A stretch of DNA of 64,000 nt from Chitinivorax sp. B. GTDB taxonomy: Bacteria; Pseudomonadota; Gammaproteobacteria; Burkholderiales; SCOH01. The position numbers and the translations under genes were made by a program. The stretch spans positions 41,358-105,357 of the forward strand of contig NZ_SCOH01000017.1 of assembly GCF_005503445.1 (NCBI RefSeq), in the 5' to 3' direction. The notes under the pieces were generated by a model, which was not told the DNA's origin, made no database searches, and saw nothing but the letters and a program-made list of their open reading frames with translations. This document shows, piece by piece, positions 20,059 to 29,136 of this stretch. Numbering within the stretch: the first letter of the stretch is position 1; the number at the start of each line of letters is the position of its first letter.

Positions 20059-21564
20059 ATGCAGGTCATCAACACGAACATTGCTTCACTGAATTCGCAG
20101 CGCAATCTATCGCGCTCGCAAGACAGTCTGGCAACCTCCCTGCAGCGCCTGTCGTCCGGTCTGCGCATTAACAGCGCAAAAGACGATGCTGCAGGTCTCG
20201 CAATTTCCGAACGTTTTACAGCCCAGATTCGTGGCCTTGACCAGGCTCGCCGCAACGCCAACGACGGTGTGTCGATTGCGCAGACCGGTGAAGGTGCGCT
20301 GGAACAAATGGGTAACATCCTGCAGCGTGTTCGCGAGCTGGCTGTTCAATCCGCCAATGCGTCGAACTCCGCCGGTGACCGTCAAGCACTGAACTCTGAA
20401 GTCACCCAACTGGTTTCGGAACTGGACCGTTTCGCGACGACCACTGAATTCAACGGACAAAAACTGTTCGATGGTTCATTCGGTTCGGCAATCTATCAGG
20501 TCGGCGCCAACGCCAACCAGACAATTACCGCGACCACGGCAAACTTCCGTACTGATCAATATGGTACTTACCAATTGGGTAACGCCACCACTGCCAACGC
20601 CGGTGCGTCCGGCACGACCAACGCAGTACAAACCGGGGCGGCGATCACCACCTCGGGTAATCTGGTGATCAACGGTTCCGATGGTTCTGCAACGGTCGCG
20701 TTGGCTGTTGATGATAGCGCCAAGACCATCGCCAGCAAGATCAACTCGCAAACCCAGACAGGGGTGCGGGCAACGGCTAAAACCGAAGCTACCTTCACTT
20801 TCGGTGCGACCGGTTCTTACTCGGTGTCGGTGTTCGGCAGCAACAGTACAGCGCAGACCATCAGCTTCAGTTTGACCTCGACCAATACCGCCGGTGGATT
20901 GTCGCAAGCAGTGCAGGCCTTCAACGACCAATCGTCGAAGACTGGTATCACAGCTCGCCTCAACAACACCAACGACGGTATCGTTCTGACGGCAGACGAT
21001 GGCAGCAACGTCACCTTGGGGGCAGCAGGTACGACCTCACTGGGTGCGGGTTCGGGTACCATCCAGTTGTCGGGTGCAGCGGCTACGACTATCCTGACAT
21101 CAGGTACATCGGGTGCCTTGACGGTAGCAGGTCAAGTGACACTGGATTCGTCGAAGTCCTACTCGATCAGCACCAGCGGTTCAGCCATCAACTCAGGTGT
21201 GATCGGTGCAAACTCGATTGCAGCCAGTACCACTTCGGTGTCGGCTCTGCAGAAAGTATCGAACCTGGACATCTCGACGGTGGTCAACGCCACCAACGCA
21301 CTGCGCATCGTCGACAGCGCACTGGGTATCGTCAACGACCAACGAGCCAAGTTTGGTGCCTTGCAGAACCGCTTTGCGGCAACCATCTCGAATCTGCAGA
21401 CTACGTCGGAAAACCTGTCGTCAGCCCGCAGCCGAATTCGCGATGCAGACTTCGCGACAGAAACCGCGAACCTGAGCCGTACACAGATTCTGCAACAAGC
21501 AGGTACCGCAATGCTGGCCCAGGCGAACCAACTACCACAACAAGTACTCCAACTGTTGCGGTAA
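20059..21564 (+). CDS. fliC: Flagellin FliC
   Basis: A 501-residue filament protein. The conserved N-terminal D0/D1 region ([35 protein letters not shown]) and C-terminal D1/D0 region ([41 protein letters not shown], ending [10 protein letters not shown]) are complete. The middle (about residues 175-390) is rich in Ser, Thr, Ala and Gly and lacks bulky residues, a plausible target surface for O-glycosylation with the pseudaminic acid made by the upstream operon. An AAAGGAG site precedes the ATG, and a sigma-28 promoter lies upstream. Flagellin export is through the flagellar apparatus, so no signal peptide is expected or seen. Confidence 0.98.
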   Translation: MQVINTNIASLNSQRNLSRSQDSLATSLQRLSSGLRINSAKDDAAGLAISERFTAQIRGLDQARRNANDGVSIAQTGEGALEQMGNILQRVRELAVQSANASNSAGDRQALNSEVTQLVSELDRFATTTEFNGQKLFDGSFGSAIYQVGANANQTITATTANFRTDQYGTYQLGNATTANAGASGTTNAVQTGAAITTSGNLVINGSDGSATVALAVDDSAKTIASKINSQTQTGVRATAKTEATFTFGATGSYSVSVFGSNSTAQTISFSLTSTNTAGGLSQAVQAFNDQSSKTGITARLNNTNDGIVLTADDGSNVTLGAAGTTSLGAGSGTIQLSGAAATTILTSGTSGALTVAGQVTLDSSKSYSISTSGSAINSGVIGANSIAASTTSVSALQKVSNLDISTVVNATNALRIVDSALGIVNDQRAKFGALQNRFAATISNLQTTSENLSSARSRIRDADFATETANLSRTQILQQAGTAMLAQANQLPQQVLQLLR

Positions 21565-21588
21565 GTCGATAGCGCTTAACATCGTCGT

Positions 21589-21616
21589 GCCCGGCCGGCT
21601 TGTCCGGTCGGGCTTT
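21589..21616 (+). terminator. Terminator-like hairpin between fliC and flaG
   Basis: A 10-bp stem (21589-21598 with 21604-21613, one G-U pair) rich in G and C, with a 5-base loop, followed by a short TTT. It is 24 bases after the flagellin stop and may reduce read-through from the highly expressed flagellin gene into flaG. The T run is short, so termination may be partial. Confidence 0.7.
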
Positions 21617-21637
21617 GTGCCGTAAAGGAGTGATAAG

Positions 21638-22027
21638 ATGACCGTTCCTTCCGTCAGCCTACCGACTCAGGTCGGTTCGGCACAGCTGGATACGTACGCC
21701 GGCGGTGTTCGAAAGCAGGACAATGCAGCACAAACCAGCGTCAGCCAGGCCGTCAATCGTGCCAACGAACAGGCTGTGGCCGAGCAGACCAGGCGGCCCA
21801 CGTCGGTCGAAGAGCTGAAAAAAGCCGCCGATAAGCTGAACAAAGTGGTCAATGTGTATGCAAGCGAGCTGAAGTTTACCGTGGACGAAGACACGGGTTT
21901 TGATGTCGTACGCGTGATCGATACCCAGTCGAAAGAGGTGATCCGTCAGATCCCCTCTGAAGAGATGCTGAAGATCGCTGAAAGTATCGAACACTTGCAA
22001 GGCTTGCTGGTACGCCAGAAGGCATGA
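21638..22027 (+). CDS. flaG: Flagellar protein FlaG
   Basis: A 129-residue FlaG-family protein: variable N-terminal half, conserved C-terminal half (VNVYASELKFTVDEDTGF, VVRVIDTQSKEVIRQIPSEEML). FlaG affects filament length and normally sits between flagellin and fliD, as here. An AAGGAG site lies before the ATG. No export signal. Confidence 0.93.
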   Translation: MTVPSVSLPTQVGSAQLDTYAGGVRKQDNAAQTSVSQAVNRANEQAVAEQTRRPTSVEELKKAADKLNKVVNVYASELKFTVDEDTGFDVVRVIDTQSKEVIRQIPSEEMLKIAESIEHLQGLLVRQKA

Positions 22028-22086
22028 TCGTCTGCCGGCCGATCGCCGGCGACGACCCAGCATGACCGTCACTCAAGGAGATTGCC

Positions 22087-24117
22087 ATGGCCATCGCATC
22101 CCCCGGCGTCGGCTCCGGGCTTGATATCGGCAGCATCATCTCGCAGCTGATGAAAATTGAGCAACAACCGCTTACCGCTCTCGCTAGCAAGGAAATCGGC
22201 ATTCAGGCCAAACTGTCGGCCTTCGGCACCGTCAAGGGTGCGTTGTCATCCTTGCAAAGTGCGATTCGTGGCTTGGCTGATGCCGGCAAGTTCCAGGCCA
22301 GCAAGTCGGCAACCTCCTCCAGCAGTGAAACTCTTACCGCAACGGCTGCAGCCGGAGCGGCGCTGGGTAGCTACAATATCGAGGTCAGCAAGTTGGCGCA
22401 GGCGCAACGTTTGACCACTACCGGTCAGACTGCCAAAAACACCGTAATTGGTAACGGTACCTTGAGCTTCACGTTCGGCACCATTTCAGGTGGTACTTAT
22501 GATGCCGACACGGGTAAGTATACCGGGGCCAGCTTTACCAGTAGCGGCAGCGCAGCCAAGACCGTTACCATTGATGCCACCAACAACAGTCTCGAAGGTA
22601 TTCGTGATGCCATCAATAAGGCAGGTATCGGCGTCACGGCATCCATTGTCAATGATGGTAGCGGTACACCTTATCGTCTGACCTTGTCATCGAATAATCC
22701 GGGTGTCAGCAACAGTATCAAGATCGGTGTGACAGGTGATGCTGCGTTGCAAAACCTGTTGGCGCATGATCCGGCCGTCGATGCCGGACAGGCATTGCAG
22801 CAGACTGTCACTGCTCAGAATAGTGAGCTTAAGGTAGATGGCATTGCCATCAGCAAGCCCAGCACTACCATTACCGATGCGATTGAAGGCGTGACCCTCA
22901 ATCTGTTGAAGACCAACGTCGGTACGCCGACCAAGATCACGGTTGCAACCAGCGGCAGCTCCCTCACGACTGCAGTGACTGCTTTCGTCAAAGCCTACAA
23001 TGACATGAACAAGTTGCTGGATGAGATCACCGCCTATGATGCCAGTGGTGCCAAAGCCGGTGGTACGGTAGGTAAATCAGGTCCGTTGCAGGGAGATACC
23101 ACAATCCGTAGTATGCAATATCGCTTGCGGCAACTGTTTGGTACAGAGATGGTTGGGGTTGATGCCTCGGTCAACTCGCTGGGCAAGGTGGGGATCGCGT
23201 TCCAGAAGGACGGGACATTGAAAGTGGATTCGGCCAAGCTGCAGTCCGCGATTGACAATAAGTTCAATGATGTGACTGCCCTGTTCGCTGCCACGGGCAA
23301 CGCGACAGATAGTCTGGTCAAGTATCAGGGTTCCACCGCGTCCACCCAGGCGGGTACCTATACTATTAATGTCACCAGTTTGGCGACTCAGGGAAAATTG
23401 GTCGGAGGGGCGGTGACCAGTGGTTTGACCGTGACTGCCGGTGTGAATGACTCGTTGGCGGTGACCTTGGATGGCAAAGCTGCCACGGTGACGCTGACTG
23501 CCGGTACCTATACCAGTGTTGCCGAGCTGGCAGCCGAGGTTCAGTCCAAGGTCAACGGCAATACTGCTTTCTCAGGTAGCAAGGTGGCAATCACCGGAAC
23601 TGGGGATGCGACCAGCTTTACGTTGACAGCTACATCCGATCTGTATGGAGCCAATTCAGCTTTTACGGTAAGTGGTACGGCAGCAGCCTTTTTTGGTGGT
23701 ACGCCAACTGCGACCACCGGTGCCGATGTGGTGGGCACCATTGGTGGTGCGGCAGCCACGGGTAGTGGCCAGAAATTGACTTCTACGGCTGGCCCGGCAA
23801 TTGGTTTGGCGGTCAATATTACCGGTGGCGCCGAGAATAGCGATCGCGGTACCATTAGCTTCTCGCGCGGTTTCGCCGCCCAGATGGATAAGTTGTTGGA
23901 TGAATTCCTCGGCAGTAAAGGGGCGATTGCATCCCGTACCGAAGGCCTGAATGCATCGGTCAAGGATATCGACAAGCAGCGGGCCGCGATCAGCCGTCGC
24001 CTGGAAGATACCGAACAACGCTATCGCAAGCAGTTCACCGCACTGGATGTGATGCTGGCGAATATCAACAAGACCAGTCAATATCTGACCCAGCAGTTGG
24101 CAATGCTGAACCGTTAA
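22087..24117 (+). CDS. fliD: Flagellar filament capping protein FliD
   Basis: A 676-residue hook-associated protein 2, longer than the roughly 450-480 residues of many FliD proteins. The conserved N terminus (ASPGVGSGLDIGSIISQLMKIE) and C terminus (GAIASRTEGLNASVKDIDKQRAAISRRLEDTEQRYRKQFTALD) are present. The extra length lies in the Thr/Ser/Gly-rich middle, including a repeated fold-like stretch around residues 410-560. FliD caps the filament and helps flagellin polymerise. An AAGGAG site lies 9 bases before the ATG. fliS follows after 18 bp. Confidence 0.95.
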   Translation: MAIASPGVGSGLDIGSIISQLMKIEQQPLTALASKEIGIQAKLSAFGTVKGALSSLQSAIRGLADAGKFQASKSATSSSSETLTATAAAGAALGSYNIEVSKLAQAQRLTTTGQTAKNTVIGNGTLSFTFGTISGGTYDADTGKYTGASFTSSGSAAKTVTIDATNNSLEGIRDAINKAGIGVTASIVNDGSGTPYRLTLSSNNPGVSNSIKIGVTGDAALQNLLAHDPAVDAGQALQQTVTAQNSELKVDGIAISKPSTTITDAIEGVTLNLLKTNVGTPTKITVATSGSSLTTAVTAFVKAYNDMNKLLDEITAYDASGAKAGGTVGKSGPLQGDTTIRSMQYRLRQLFGTEMVGVDASVNSLGKVGIAFQKDGTLKVDSAKLQSAIDNKFNDVTALFAATGNATDSLVKYQGSTASTQAGTYTINVTSLATQGKLVGGAVTSGLTVTAGVNDSLAVTLDGKAATVTLTAGTYTSVAELAAEVQSKVNGNTAFSGSKVAITGTGDATSFTLTATSDLYGANSAFTVSGTAAAFFGGTPTATTGADVVGTIGGAAATGSGQKLTSTAGPAIGLAVNITGGAENSDRGTISFSRGFAAQMDKLLDEFLGSKGAIASRTEGLNASVKDIDKQRAAISRRLEDTEQRYRKQFTALDVMLANINKTSQYLTQQLAMLNR

Positions 24118-24135
24118 CCCACGCACGGCGACAAC

Positions 24136-24606
24136 ATGACCGGTTATCCACGTTCTGCAGTGCATGCTTATACCAAGCATGCACTGGAAAATGAAATCAA
24201 CAGCGCCAGCCCGCACAAGCTGATTCTGATGTTGTTCGACGGCGCACTGGCATCGATTGCTCAAGCCCGGTTACATATCGAATCATCGCAGATTGCTGCC
24301 AAAGGCAATGCCATCTCCAAAGCGATTGCGATTGTGGAGGAAGGGTTGCGCCTGAGTCTGGACAAGAACGTTGGTGGTGAGCTGGCGCAGAATCTGGATG
24401 CGTTATACGAATACATTTCGCATTGCCTGCTGATGGCCAATATTCAAAACGATATTGCCATGCTGGACGAATCCAGTACGCTACTGATTCAATTGCGTGA
24501 CGCTTGGCAGGCAATTGCACCTCAAGCAGGTACTAGCCCGACCGATCCTGTTCCACCCGCTCCGGATAACGGTGACCGTAACACCGCCAGCTATGGCAAG
24601 GTATGA
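24136..24606 (+). CDS. fliS: Flagellin export chaperone FliS
   Basis: A 156-residue FliS. It binds the flagellin C terminus in the cytoplasm and prevents early polymerisation. Conserved features are YPRSAVHAYTKHALENEINSAS-type N terminus, PHKLILMLFDGALASI and NALDALYEYISHCLLMAN-like helices. A Pro/Thr-rich tail of about 30 residues extends beyond the usual end. The stop overlaps the next gene's start (ATGA). Confidence 0.95.
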   Translation: MTGYPRSAVHAYTKHALENEINSASPHKLILMLFDGALASIAQARLHIESSQIAAKGNAISKAIAIVEEGLRLSLDKNVGGELAQNLDALYEYISHCLLMANIQNDIAMLDESSTLLIQLRDAWQAIAPQAGTSPTDPVPPAPDNGDRNTASYGKV

Positions 24607-24926
24607 ATGCCGACGAATTACTCAGCTGTTATGCTGAGCTGCATACACTCAGTCAGGAGATGTTGCTGCATGCCCAGCAGGAACAATGGGACGAGTTGCT
24701 TGCGTTGGAGCAGGCACGCATTCCACTGTTACAGCAAATCGCTAACGTGGATCTGAGCGATTTCGACCTACCTGCGGCCACACGTGTCGCCTTGCAAGAA
24801 CAGATTGCAGCCATTCTGGAGGCCGATCGGCAAACCGGCGAGCTGACCGAATCCTGGCTGAGTGAACTGAGGGGCATTTTCGCCAGTGCCAATAATGAAA
24901 GAAAGATTTCAGATACCTATCGCTAG
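24603..24926 (+). CDS. FliT-like flagellar chaperone
   Basis: A 107-residue helical protein directly after fliS, overlapping it by 4 bp. Size, position and the pattern (LSQEMLLHAQQEQWDELLALEQARIPLLQQI, then ILEADRQTGELTESWLSEL) fit FliT, the chaperone for FliD and modulator of FlhDC. FliT is poorly conserved, so the assignment leans on position and helical pattern. Confidence 0.8.
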   Translation: MNADELLSCYAELHTLSQEMLLHAQQEQWDELLALEQARIPLLQQIANVDLSDFDLPAATRVALQEQIAAILEADRQTGELTESWLSELRGIFASANNERKISDTYR

Positions 24927-25032
24927 CCACGATGTAGCTGATTGACAACGGTTGTGTCACATTGAGAAAAAGGCCTGTGCGGAGTAAGCTGAATCATGAT
25001 CTGCTTTTTGATGGGTATCGGGCCGTACTTAC

Positions 25033-25428
25033 ATGGATGCCATTGTTGTTACCTGGCGTGAGCTACTGGTCGTCGGGGCCATTGTTATCGGGATATATGT
25101 TGCCGAGTGGTTCGCATTCATGCGTGCGAGCAGGCGCGCCCGTGAAAAACGTGAAACCATCATGCCCAGTCCGGCCATGCATGAGTTGCTGGGTCGTCTG
25201 GAATTGTTGGAGGCTGAAATACAGGCCTTGCGTCAGCGGGTGGACGCGCCCAAGCAGCCAACTGCAGCAGCAAAAGGGGCGGAGTTGGACAAGCCTGGCT
25301 CTCCTTATAGTCAAGCGGTGGAGCTGGCCAAGCAAGGACTAGATGCCGCTACGCTGGCCGCTCATTGCGGTATTTCCCGTGGTGAGGCGGAGCTGATCAT
25401 CGCCTTACATCGGTTTGACTCGGTATGA
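25033..25428 (+). CDS. DUF2802 family membrane-anchored protein
   Basis: A 131-residue protein with one N-terminal membrane segment (LLVVGAIVIGIYVAEWFAF, residues 11-29), a basic stretch, a short coiled coil (LGRLELLEAEIQALRQRV) and a C-terminal helix-turn-helix-like region (YSQAVELAKQGLDAATLAAHCGISRGEAELII) characteristic of DUF2802. Genes of this family occur in flagellar clusters of beta- and gammaproteobacteria, but the function is unknown. It overlaps the fliK-like gene by 4 bp. A longer ORF in another frame (24962-25342) is a shadow. Confidence 0.8.
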   Translation: MDAIVVTWRELLVVGAIVIGIYVAEWFAFMRASRRAREKRETIMPSPAMHELLGRLELLEAEIQALRQRVDAPKQPTAAAKGAELDKPGSPYSQAVELAKQGLDAATLAAHCGISRGEAELIIALHRFDSV

Positions 25429-26585
25429 TTCACAATGATGCGCTAGGACAGCTTAATCAACTGGTCAGGCGGGTTTCGCCGACATTGATTGAGGCAAATC
25501 AGGAAAAGCCACCCGTCAGCAATGACCGGTCACAGCAGTTTGTTCCTGGTGAACGTATTCCCGCCCATGTACTGGCAGCTTTACCCAATGGGCGATTTGA
25601 AGTGCTGGTTAAAAACCAGCTACTCGATATGAATCTTCCTGGCAATGCGCAGCCCGGCGAGGCGCTGGACTTGACCTTCATTCGTGCCGAGCCGCGTCCC
25701 ACCTTTGCATTGACCAAGGACATGGCCGCGCTGGTGGGTAATGGCGCTGGCGAGGTCAAATTCAGTGAAACGGCCAAGTTTCTGGGCGCCTTGCTGTCTC
25801 GAGGTGAACAATCCCCAGTTGCAAAACAAGTGGTTGATGCTTCGCCAATCATCGACACGTCGGCACCGGATACCAAGGCGATTGCGCAGACATTGAATCA
25901 GGCGGTGACACGTAGTGGGTTCTTTTATGAATCGCATCAGGCGGAGTGGGTAACTGGCCAGCGCAGCCTGCAAACCTTGCAAGATGAGCCGCAAGCTAAA
26001 CTGGGCAGTGAACAGACTGTTGGGAAGGAGAGCACTGCTGCTCCGTCACGTGCTAAGGTTGAGTCTGCCTTGGTGGCACCCAGGGCCGAGCCTGCTGATG
26101 CAACCCGTGTCACTGGCCCGGCACGCGAGGCCACGCTGTTGTTACCGGATGCCAATACAATGACCGACAAAGCCAGCAGCCTGAATGGTGCGGAGCTTGC
26201 GCCTCAACTGAGGCAGATCGTGCAACAGCAACTGGGCATGCTCGATACTCGTCAGCTGATGTGGCACGGCATGGCATGGCCTAATCAGCCAATGGATTGG
26301 TCGATCGAAGAGCAATTGGCTGCTCAGCAAGGTGCAATGGAAGCCGGAGAGGATCGGGCATGGTATTCTCGCATGAAACTGAACTTGCCCAGTCTGGGTG
26401 AGGTGGTGATAGGTATCAGCCTGCGTGGTCAGGATGTCGCAGTCAACTTTCATGTGGCCAAGCCTGATACTGCAGATCGGATTCGTGAAGCCAGGGGTGA
26501 ATTGAATCATCAACTGGAGGCTGCAGGGCTTCGTCTGGCTGGGAGTACAGTTGATTTGAACGACGAAGCTGATGCAAATGGATAA
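25425..26585 (+). CDS. FliK-like flagellar hook-length control protein
   Basis: A 386-residue protein. The variable N-terminal and middle parts (Ala/Pro/Gln/Thr-rich) and the C-terminal domain with WSIEEQLAAQ, WYSRMKLNLPSLGEVVIGISLRGQDVAVNFHV and ARGELNHQLEAAGLRLAGSTVD match the Flg_hook C-terminal domain of FliK, which switches export specificity through FlhB. Its neighbours, a DUF2802 gene and an FlhB C-domain homologue (overlapping by 14 bp), fit. It may be an accessory paralogue of a FliK encoded elsewhere. Confidence 0.85.
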   Translation: MIHNDALGQLNQLVRRVSPTLIEANQEKPPVSNDRSQQFVPGERIPAHVLAALPNGRFEVLVKNQLLDMNLPGNAQPGEALDLTFIRAEPRPTFALTKDMAALVGNGAGEVKFSETAKFLGALLSRGEQSPVAKQVVDASPIIDTSAPDTKAIAQTLNQAVTRSGFFYESHQAEWVTGQRSLQTLQDEPQAKLGSEQTVGKESTAAPSRAKVESALVAPRAEPADATRVTGPAREATLLLPDANTMTDKASSLNGAELAPQLRQIVQQQLGMLDTRQLMWHGMAWPNQPMDWSIEEQLAAQQGAMEAGEDRAWYSRMKLNLPSLGEVVIGISLRGQDVAVNFHVAKPDTADRIREARGELNHQLEAAGLRLAGSTVDLNDEADANG

Positions 26586-26910
26586 AGATCGTCAGCGTCA
26601 GATGGCTGTGGCTATGGCCTACCAAACCGGAATGAATGCGCCGAAGGTAGTGGCGAAAGGCCGCGGCGTGCTGGCGGAAATGATCATTGAGCGTGCACGC
26701 GAGGCCGGCGTGTTCGTACATGAGTCGCCAGAGCTGGTGTCGTTGCTGATGCAGGTTGATCTGGATCAACATATTCCACCCGAACTTTATCGTGCAGTGG
26801 CGGAGCTACTGGCCTTTATCTACTTTCTGGAGCAGGGTGGCACTGCTGATGCCCCTGTACTGTCATTGTCGGAAATGTCCTCAACTGTCGATGGCGAACC
26901 ATCTGCCTGA
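26572..26910 (+). CDS. FlhB C-terminal-domain-like protein without the autocleavage motif
   Basis: A 112-residue soluble protein equivalent to the cytoplasmic domain of FlhB/YscU (AVAMAYQTGMNAPKVVAKGRGVLAEMIIERAREAGVFVHESPELVSLLMQVDLDQHIPPELYRAVAELLAF-like pattern). In FlhB this domain contains the NPTH autocleavage site; here the equivalent position reads MNAPKVVAKG, so self-cleavage is not expected. It has no membrane part. Such stand-alone homologues sit next to fliK-like genes and may modulate export switching. The ATG overlaps the fliK-like gene; an alternative ATG lies 6 bases later. Confidence 0.85.
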   Translation: MQMDKDRQRQMAVAMAYQTGMNAPKVVAKGRGVLAEMIIERAREAGVFVHESPELVSLLMQVDLDQHIPPELYRAVAELLAFIYFLEQGGTADAPVLSLSEMSSTVDGEPSA

Positions 26911-27032
26911 TCGCGTAGACTTCCGATTCATATTGATTTCGTTTTCCCATCCGTACTGATCCAATGGTGATAAACCATCCAGTCGCCGCCTGAGAGGTGG
27001 CACCACCCAGCTTTCTTCAATAAGGATTTCAA

Positions 27033-27914
27033 ATGACACAACCTGTAGTCGGCTATATCGGCTTGGGCATTATGGGCCGCCCCACGGCTTTAAATCTGAT
27101 CAAGGCAGGTTATGCCTTACACGTTTTCGCACGCAGGGCTGCGGCACTGGAACCACTTATTGCGGCAGGGGCCGTTGCCTACGATAGTCCGAAGGCAGTT
27201 GCGGCGGTGGCCGATATTATTTTCATCAATGTTTCCGATACGCCGGATGTGGAACAGGTATTGCTGGGTAGCGGTGGGGTGATTGAAGCAGGCAAGATGG
27301 AGCAGATTGTTGTCGATATGAGCACCATCGCACCCATTGCTGCCCGTAATATAGCTACCAAATTGGCAGCGCGGGGAATCGACCTGTTGGATGCCCCGGT
27401 GTCCGGCGGCGAGGCAGGTGCAATCGCCGGCACTTTGTCGATCATGGTTGGAGGCAAACAGACTGCCTTCGAGCGTGCCCTTCCCTTATTGCAGGTGCTG
27501 GGCAAGAATATTGTCCATGTTGGCGACAGTGGGGCGGGGCAAGTTGCCAAGGCGTGTAACCAGATCGTGGTGGCTGGCACGATTGCAGCAGTGGCCGAAG
27601 CAATGACCTTTGCCAGATGCAATCAGGTGGATGCAGGTAAAGTTCGTGAAGCTTTGATGGGTGGATTTGCAGGTAGCAAGATTCTGGAGGTGCATGGAAA
27701 GCGCATGCTGGATAATGATTTCAAGCCCGGATTCAAAAGTCGACTGCATCAGAAGGATATGCACATTGTGCTGGAGACGGCCCGCCAATTGGGTCTGGCA
27801 TTGCCTATTAGCAGTCAGACGACGCAATTGATCAATGCATTGTTGGGATCGGGGGACGGCGAATTGGATTCATCTGCCATGATCAAAGTGATTGAGAGAA
27901 TGTCTGGACAGTAA
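27033..27914 (+). CDS. 3-hydroxyacid dehydrogenase, 2-hydroxy-3-oxopropionate reductase type
   Basis: A 293-residue beta-hydroxyacid dehydrogenase. It has the N-terminal NAD(P) loop GYIGLGIMGRPTALNLIKAG, the substrate motif DAPVSGGEAGAIAGTLSIMVGG and the catalytic lysine in AKACNQIVVAGTIAAVAEA. The closest named members are tartronate semialdehyde reductases (GarR/GlxR), acting in glyoxylate or glucarate metabolism, but related enzymes use other small beta-hydroxyacids and no pathway neighbours are present. An AAGGA site precedes the ATG. Monocistronic, convergent with the lectin gene. Confidence 0.88.
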   Translation: MTQPVVGYIGLGIMGRPTALNLIKAGYALHVFARRAAALEPLIAAGAVAYDSPKAVAAVADIIFINVSDTPDVEQVLLGSGGVIEAGKMEQIVVDMSTIAPIAARNIATKLAARGIDLLDAPVSGGEAGAIAGTLSIMVGGKQTAFERALPLLQVLGKNIVHVGDSGAGQVAKACNQIVVAGTIAAVAEAMTFARCNQVDAGKVREALMGGFAGSKILEVHGKRMLDNDFKPGFKSRLHQKDMHIVLETARQLGLALPISSQTTQLINALLGSGDGELDSSAMIKVIERMSGQ

Positions 27915-28001
27915 TCTCTTGTAGTTGTTGTCACTGGCTGTCAATTCCTGGCGACTTTGAACGGGGGCGCCGTGACAGCTCTGCGTGTGCGATTTGCGGC
28001 A

Positions 28002-28397
28002 TTACTTGAAGGTCACCGTACACACTGCAAGAAAGTGATCGGATGGAGGTAGTCGACCCTCGCGATGGGCATTGATCTTGCAACGGTTGATTTGGAATTT
28101 GGTGCTATCCACGTGAATGACACGAATGTTATAGCTCACGACGGTCATACCTGGTCCTGGATCGTTGTTCTTCTGGAATAGCCAGGTCTGGTTAGGTTGG
28201 TCGGGATTACAAGACCATTGCTGGATATTGGCGCCGTCTTTCGTACTGGCTGCCAGCACATCCATGCATAACTGGCTATGTAGGTTTTTGATGGCATGGC
28301 GCCCACTTTCAATCGTTGCTGCATTGCCAGTGCTGAATAAGGCGATGCTACTGAGTAGCCCGAAAATCGGCCACCATCTGGATGGACTGAATGGCAT
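28002..28397 (-). CDS. Secreted protein with ricin-type lectin fold
   Basis: A 131-residue protein on the minus strand. An AAAGGAG site favours the ATG at 28397 over one 39 bases upstream. The signal peptide (WWPIFGLLSSIALFSTGNAA) is followed by a partial beta-trefoil pattern: NLHSQLCMDVLAASTKDGANIQQWSCNPDQPNQTWLFQ with the QxW-type repeat of ricin B lectins. Only one clear repeat is visible, so it is a small or degenerate carbohydrate-binding domain. It is flanked by a divergent 450-bp gap and is not part of an operon. The target sugar is unknown. Confidence 0.75.
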   Translation of the reverse strand: MPFSPSRWWPIFGLLSSIALFSTGNAATIESGRHAIKNLHSQLCMDVLAASTKDGANIQQWSCNPDQPNQTWLFQKNNDPGPGMTVVSYNIRVIHVDSTKFQINRCKINAHREGRLPPSDHFLAVCTVTFK

Positions 28398-28852
28398 AGT
28401 TTTCTCCTTTGCTGAGATTGAATGCAAGGTTGCCATGGATGTATCTGACCTTGATCGGATTACGTTCTATTTTTTTGTCATAGGGATGGCAACATGGCTG
28501 AGATGTGCTGGAAAAGGACTTGCAAACTGTTGATTCATGCCACTTGAGTAGAAAATGAAAGCGTTGTTATTTAGTCGGGGGAATTTTGCCTGAATGTTTG
28601 AACTCATTCTTTACATGGAGCAATTTCAAGCAATGACGGTTGAATGTCTGGCGTGGGCGTTTGATGGCTTAAAGGCGCTAAATCTGGGTGTGAGCCGGGG
28701 TAAGCGAAAAGTGCGTTCCGGCGGTACGGAGTCAGTCGATTTTTGTTGAAATGATACTTTGATATATCTTTTGCTTTGAAAAGGCTTGGCAAGATGGCAT
28801 AATGCTGTTTTACCCCCGATTAACTTTTACCTTAGAATTGAGGTCGATATCA
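28398..28852. other. Intergenic region between lectin gene and rpsU
   Basis: About 455 bp between divergent genes. It contains the likely rpsU promoter near its right end. No supported coding sequence: a 62-codon reverse frame and a forward frame overlapping the lectin gene have no ribosome sites or recognisable protein. The right part is AT-rich. Confidence 0.6.
28776..28803 (+). promoter_or_regulatory. Probable sigma-70 promoter of rpsU
   Basis: TTGAAA at 28776-28781, a 16-base spacer and CATAAT at 28798-28803, each with one or two mismatches to the housekeeping consensus. It lies 50 bases before the rpsU ATG. Confidence 0.55.
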
Positions 28853-29065
28853 ATGCCTAGCGTCCGCGTCAAGGAAAATGAGCCATTCGAAGTGGCTCTG
28901 CGTCGTTTCAAGCGTACTGTCGAAAAAACTGGTCTGTTGACTGAGTTGCGTGCTCGTGAGTTCTACGAGAAGCCGACTGCTGAACGTAAGCGCAAACTTG
29001 CTGCGGCCGTCAAGCGTCATTACAAACGTCTGCGCAGTCAACAACTGCCGCCGAAAATGTACTGA
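28853..29065 (+). CDS. rpsU: 30S ribosomal protein S21
   Basis: A 70-residue S21: [20 protein letters not shown], then the basic C-terminal region [19 protein letters not shown]. The ATG at 28853 gives the standard length. It heads the classic macromolecular-synthesis block rpsU-(yqeY)-dnaG-rpoD. A strong hairpin after it can limit read-through to downstream genes. Confidence 0.97.
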   Translation: MPSVRVKENEPFEVALRRFKRTVEKTGLLTELRAREFYEKPTAERKRKLAAAVKRHYKRLRSQQLPPKMY

Positions 29066-29087
29066 TCAGCCGCTTGAAGGCACAGAG

Positions 29088-29116
29088 AAAGGCCGCTAGT
29101 TGTTTAGCGGCCTTTT
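29088..29116 (+). terminator. Terminator/attenuator after rpsU
   Basis: GGCCGCTA at 29091-29098 pairs with TAGCGGCC at 29105-29112; the stem is extended by A-T pairs (AAA with TTT), the loop is 6 bases and TTTT follows. The yqeY ribosome site begins only 8 bases later. As in the E. coli rpsU-dnaG-rpoD operon, it probably lets most transcripts stop after rpsU. Confidence 0.88.
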
Positions 29117-29136
29117 GTATTTTAAAGGAGAAAACA

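Noticed and set aside
24962..25342. 126-residue forward frame before the fliK-like gene
   Set aside because: Overlaps the DUF2802 gene in another frame; the DUF2802 frame has the membrane anchor, coiled coil and family pattern.
27936..27980. Inverted repeat GCTGTCA/TGACAGC between convergent genes as terminator
   Set aside because: The loop is about 30 bases, the stem only 7 bp and no T run follows; not convincing.
28165..28533. 122-residue forward frame opposite the lectin gene
   Set aside because: Antisense to the lectin gene, which has a signal peptide, ribosome site and QxW motif.
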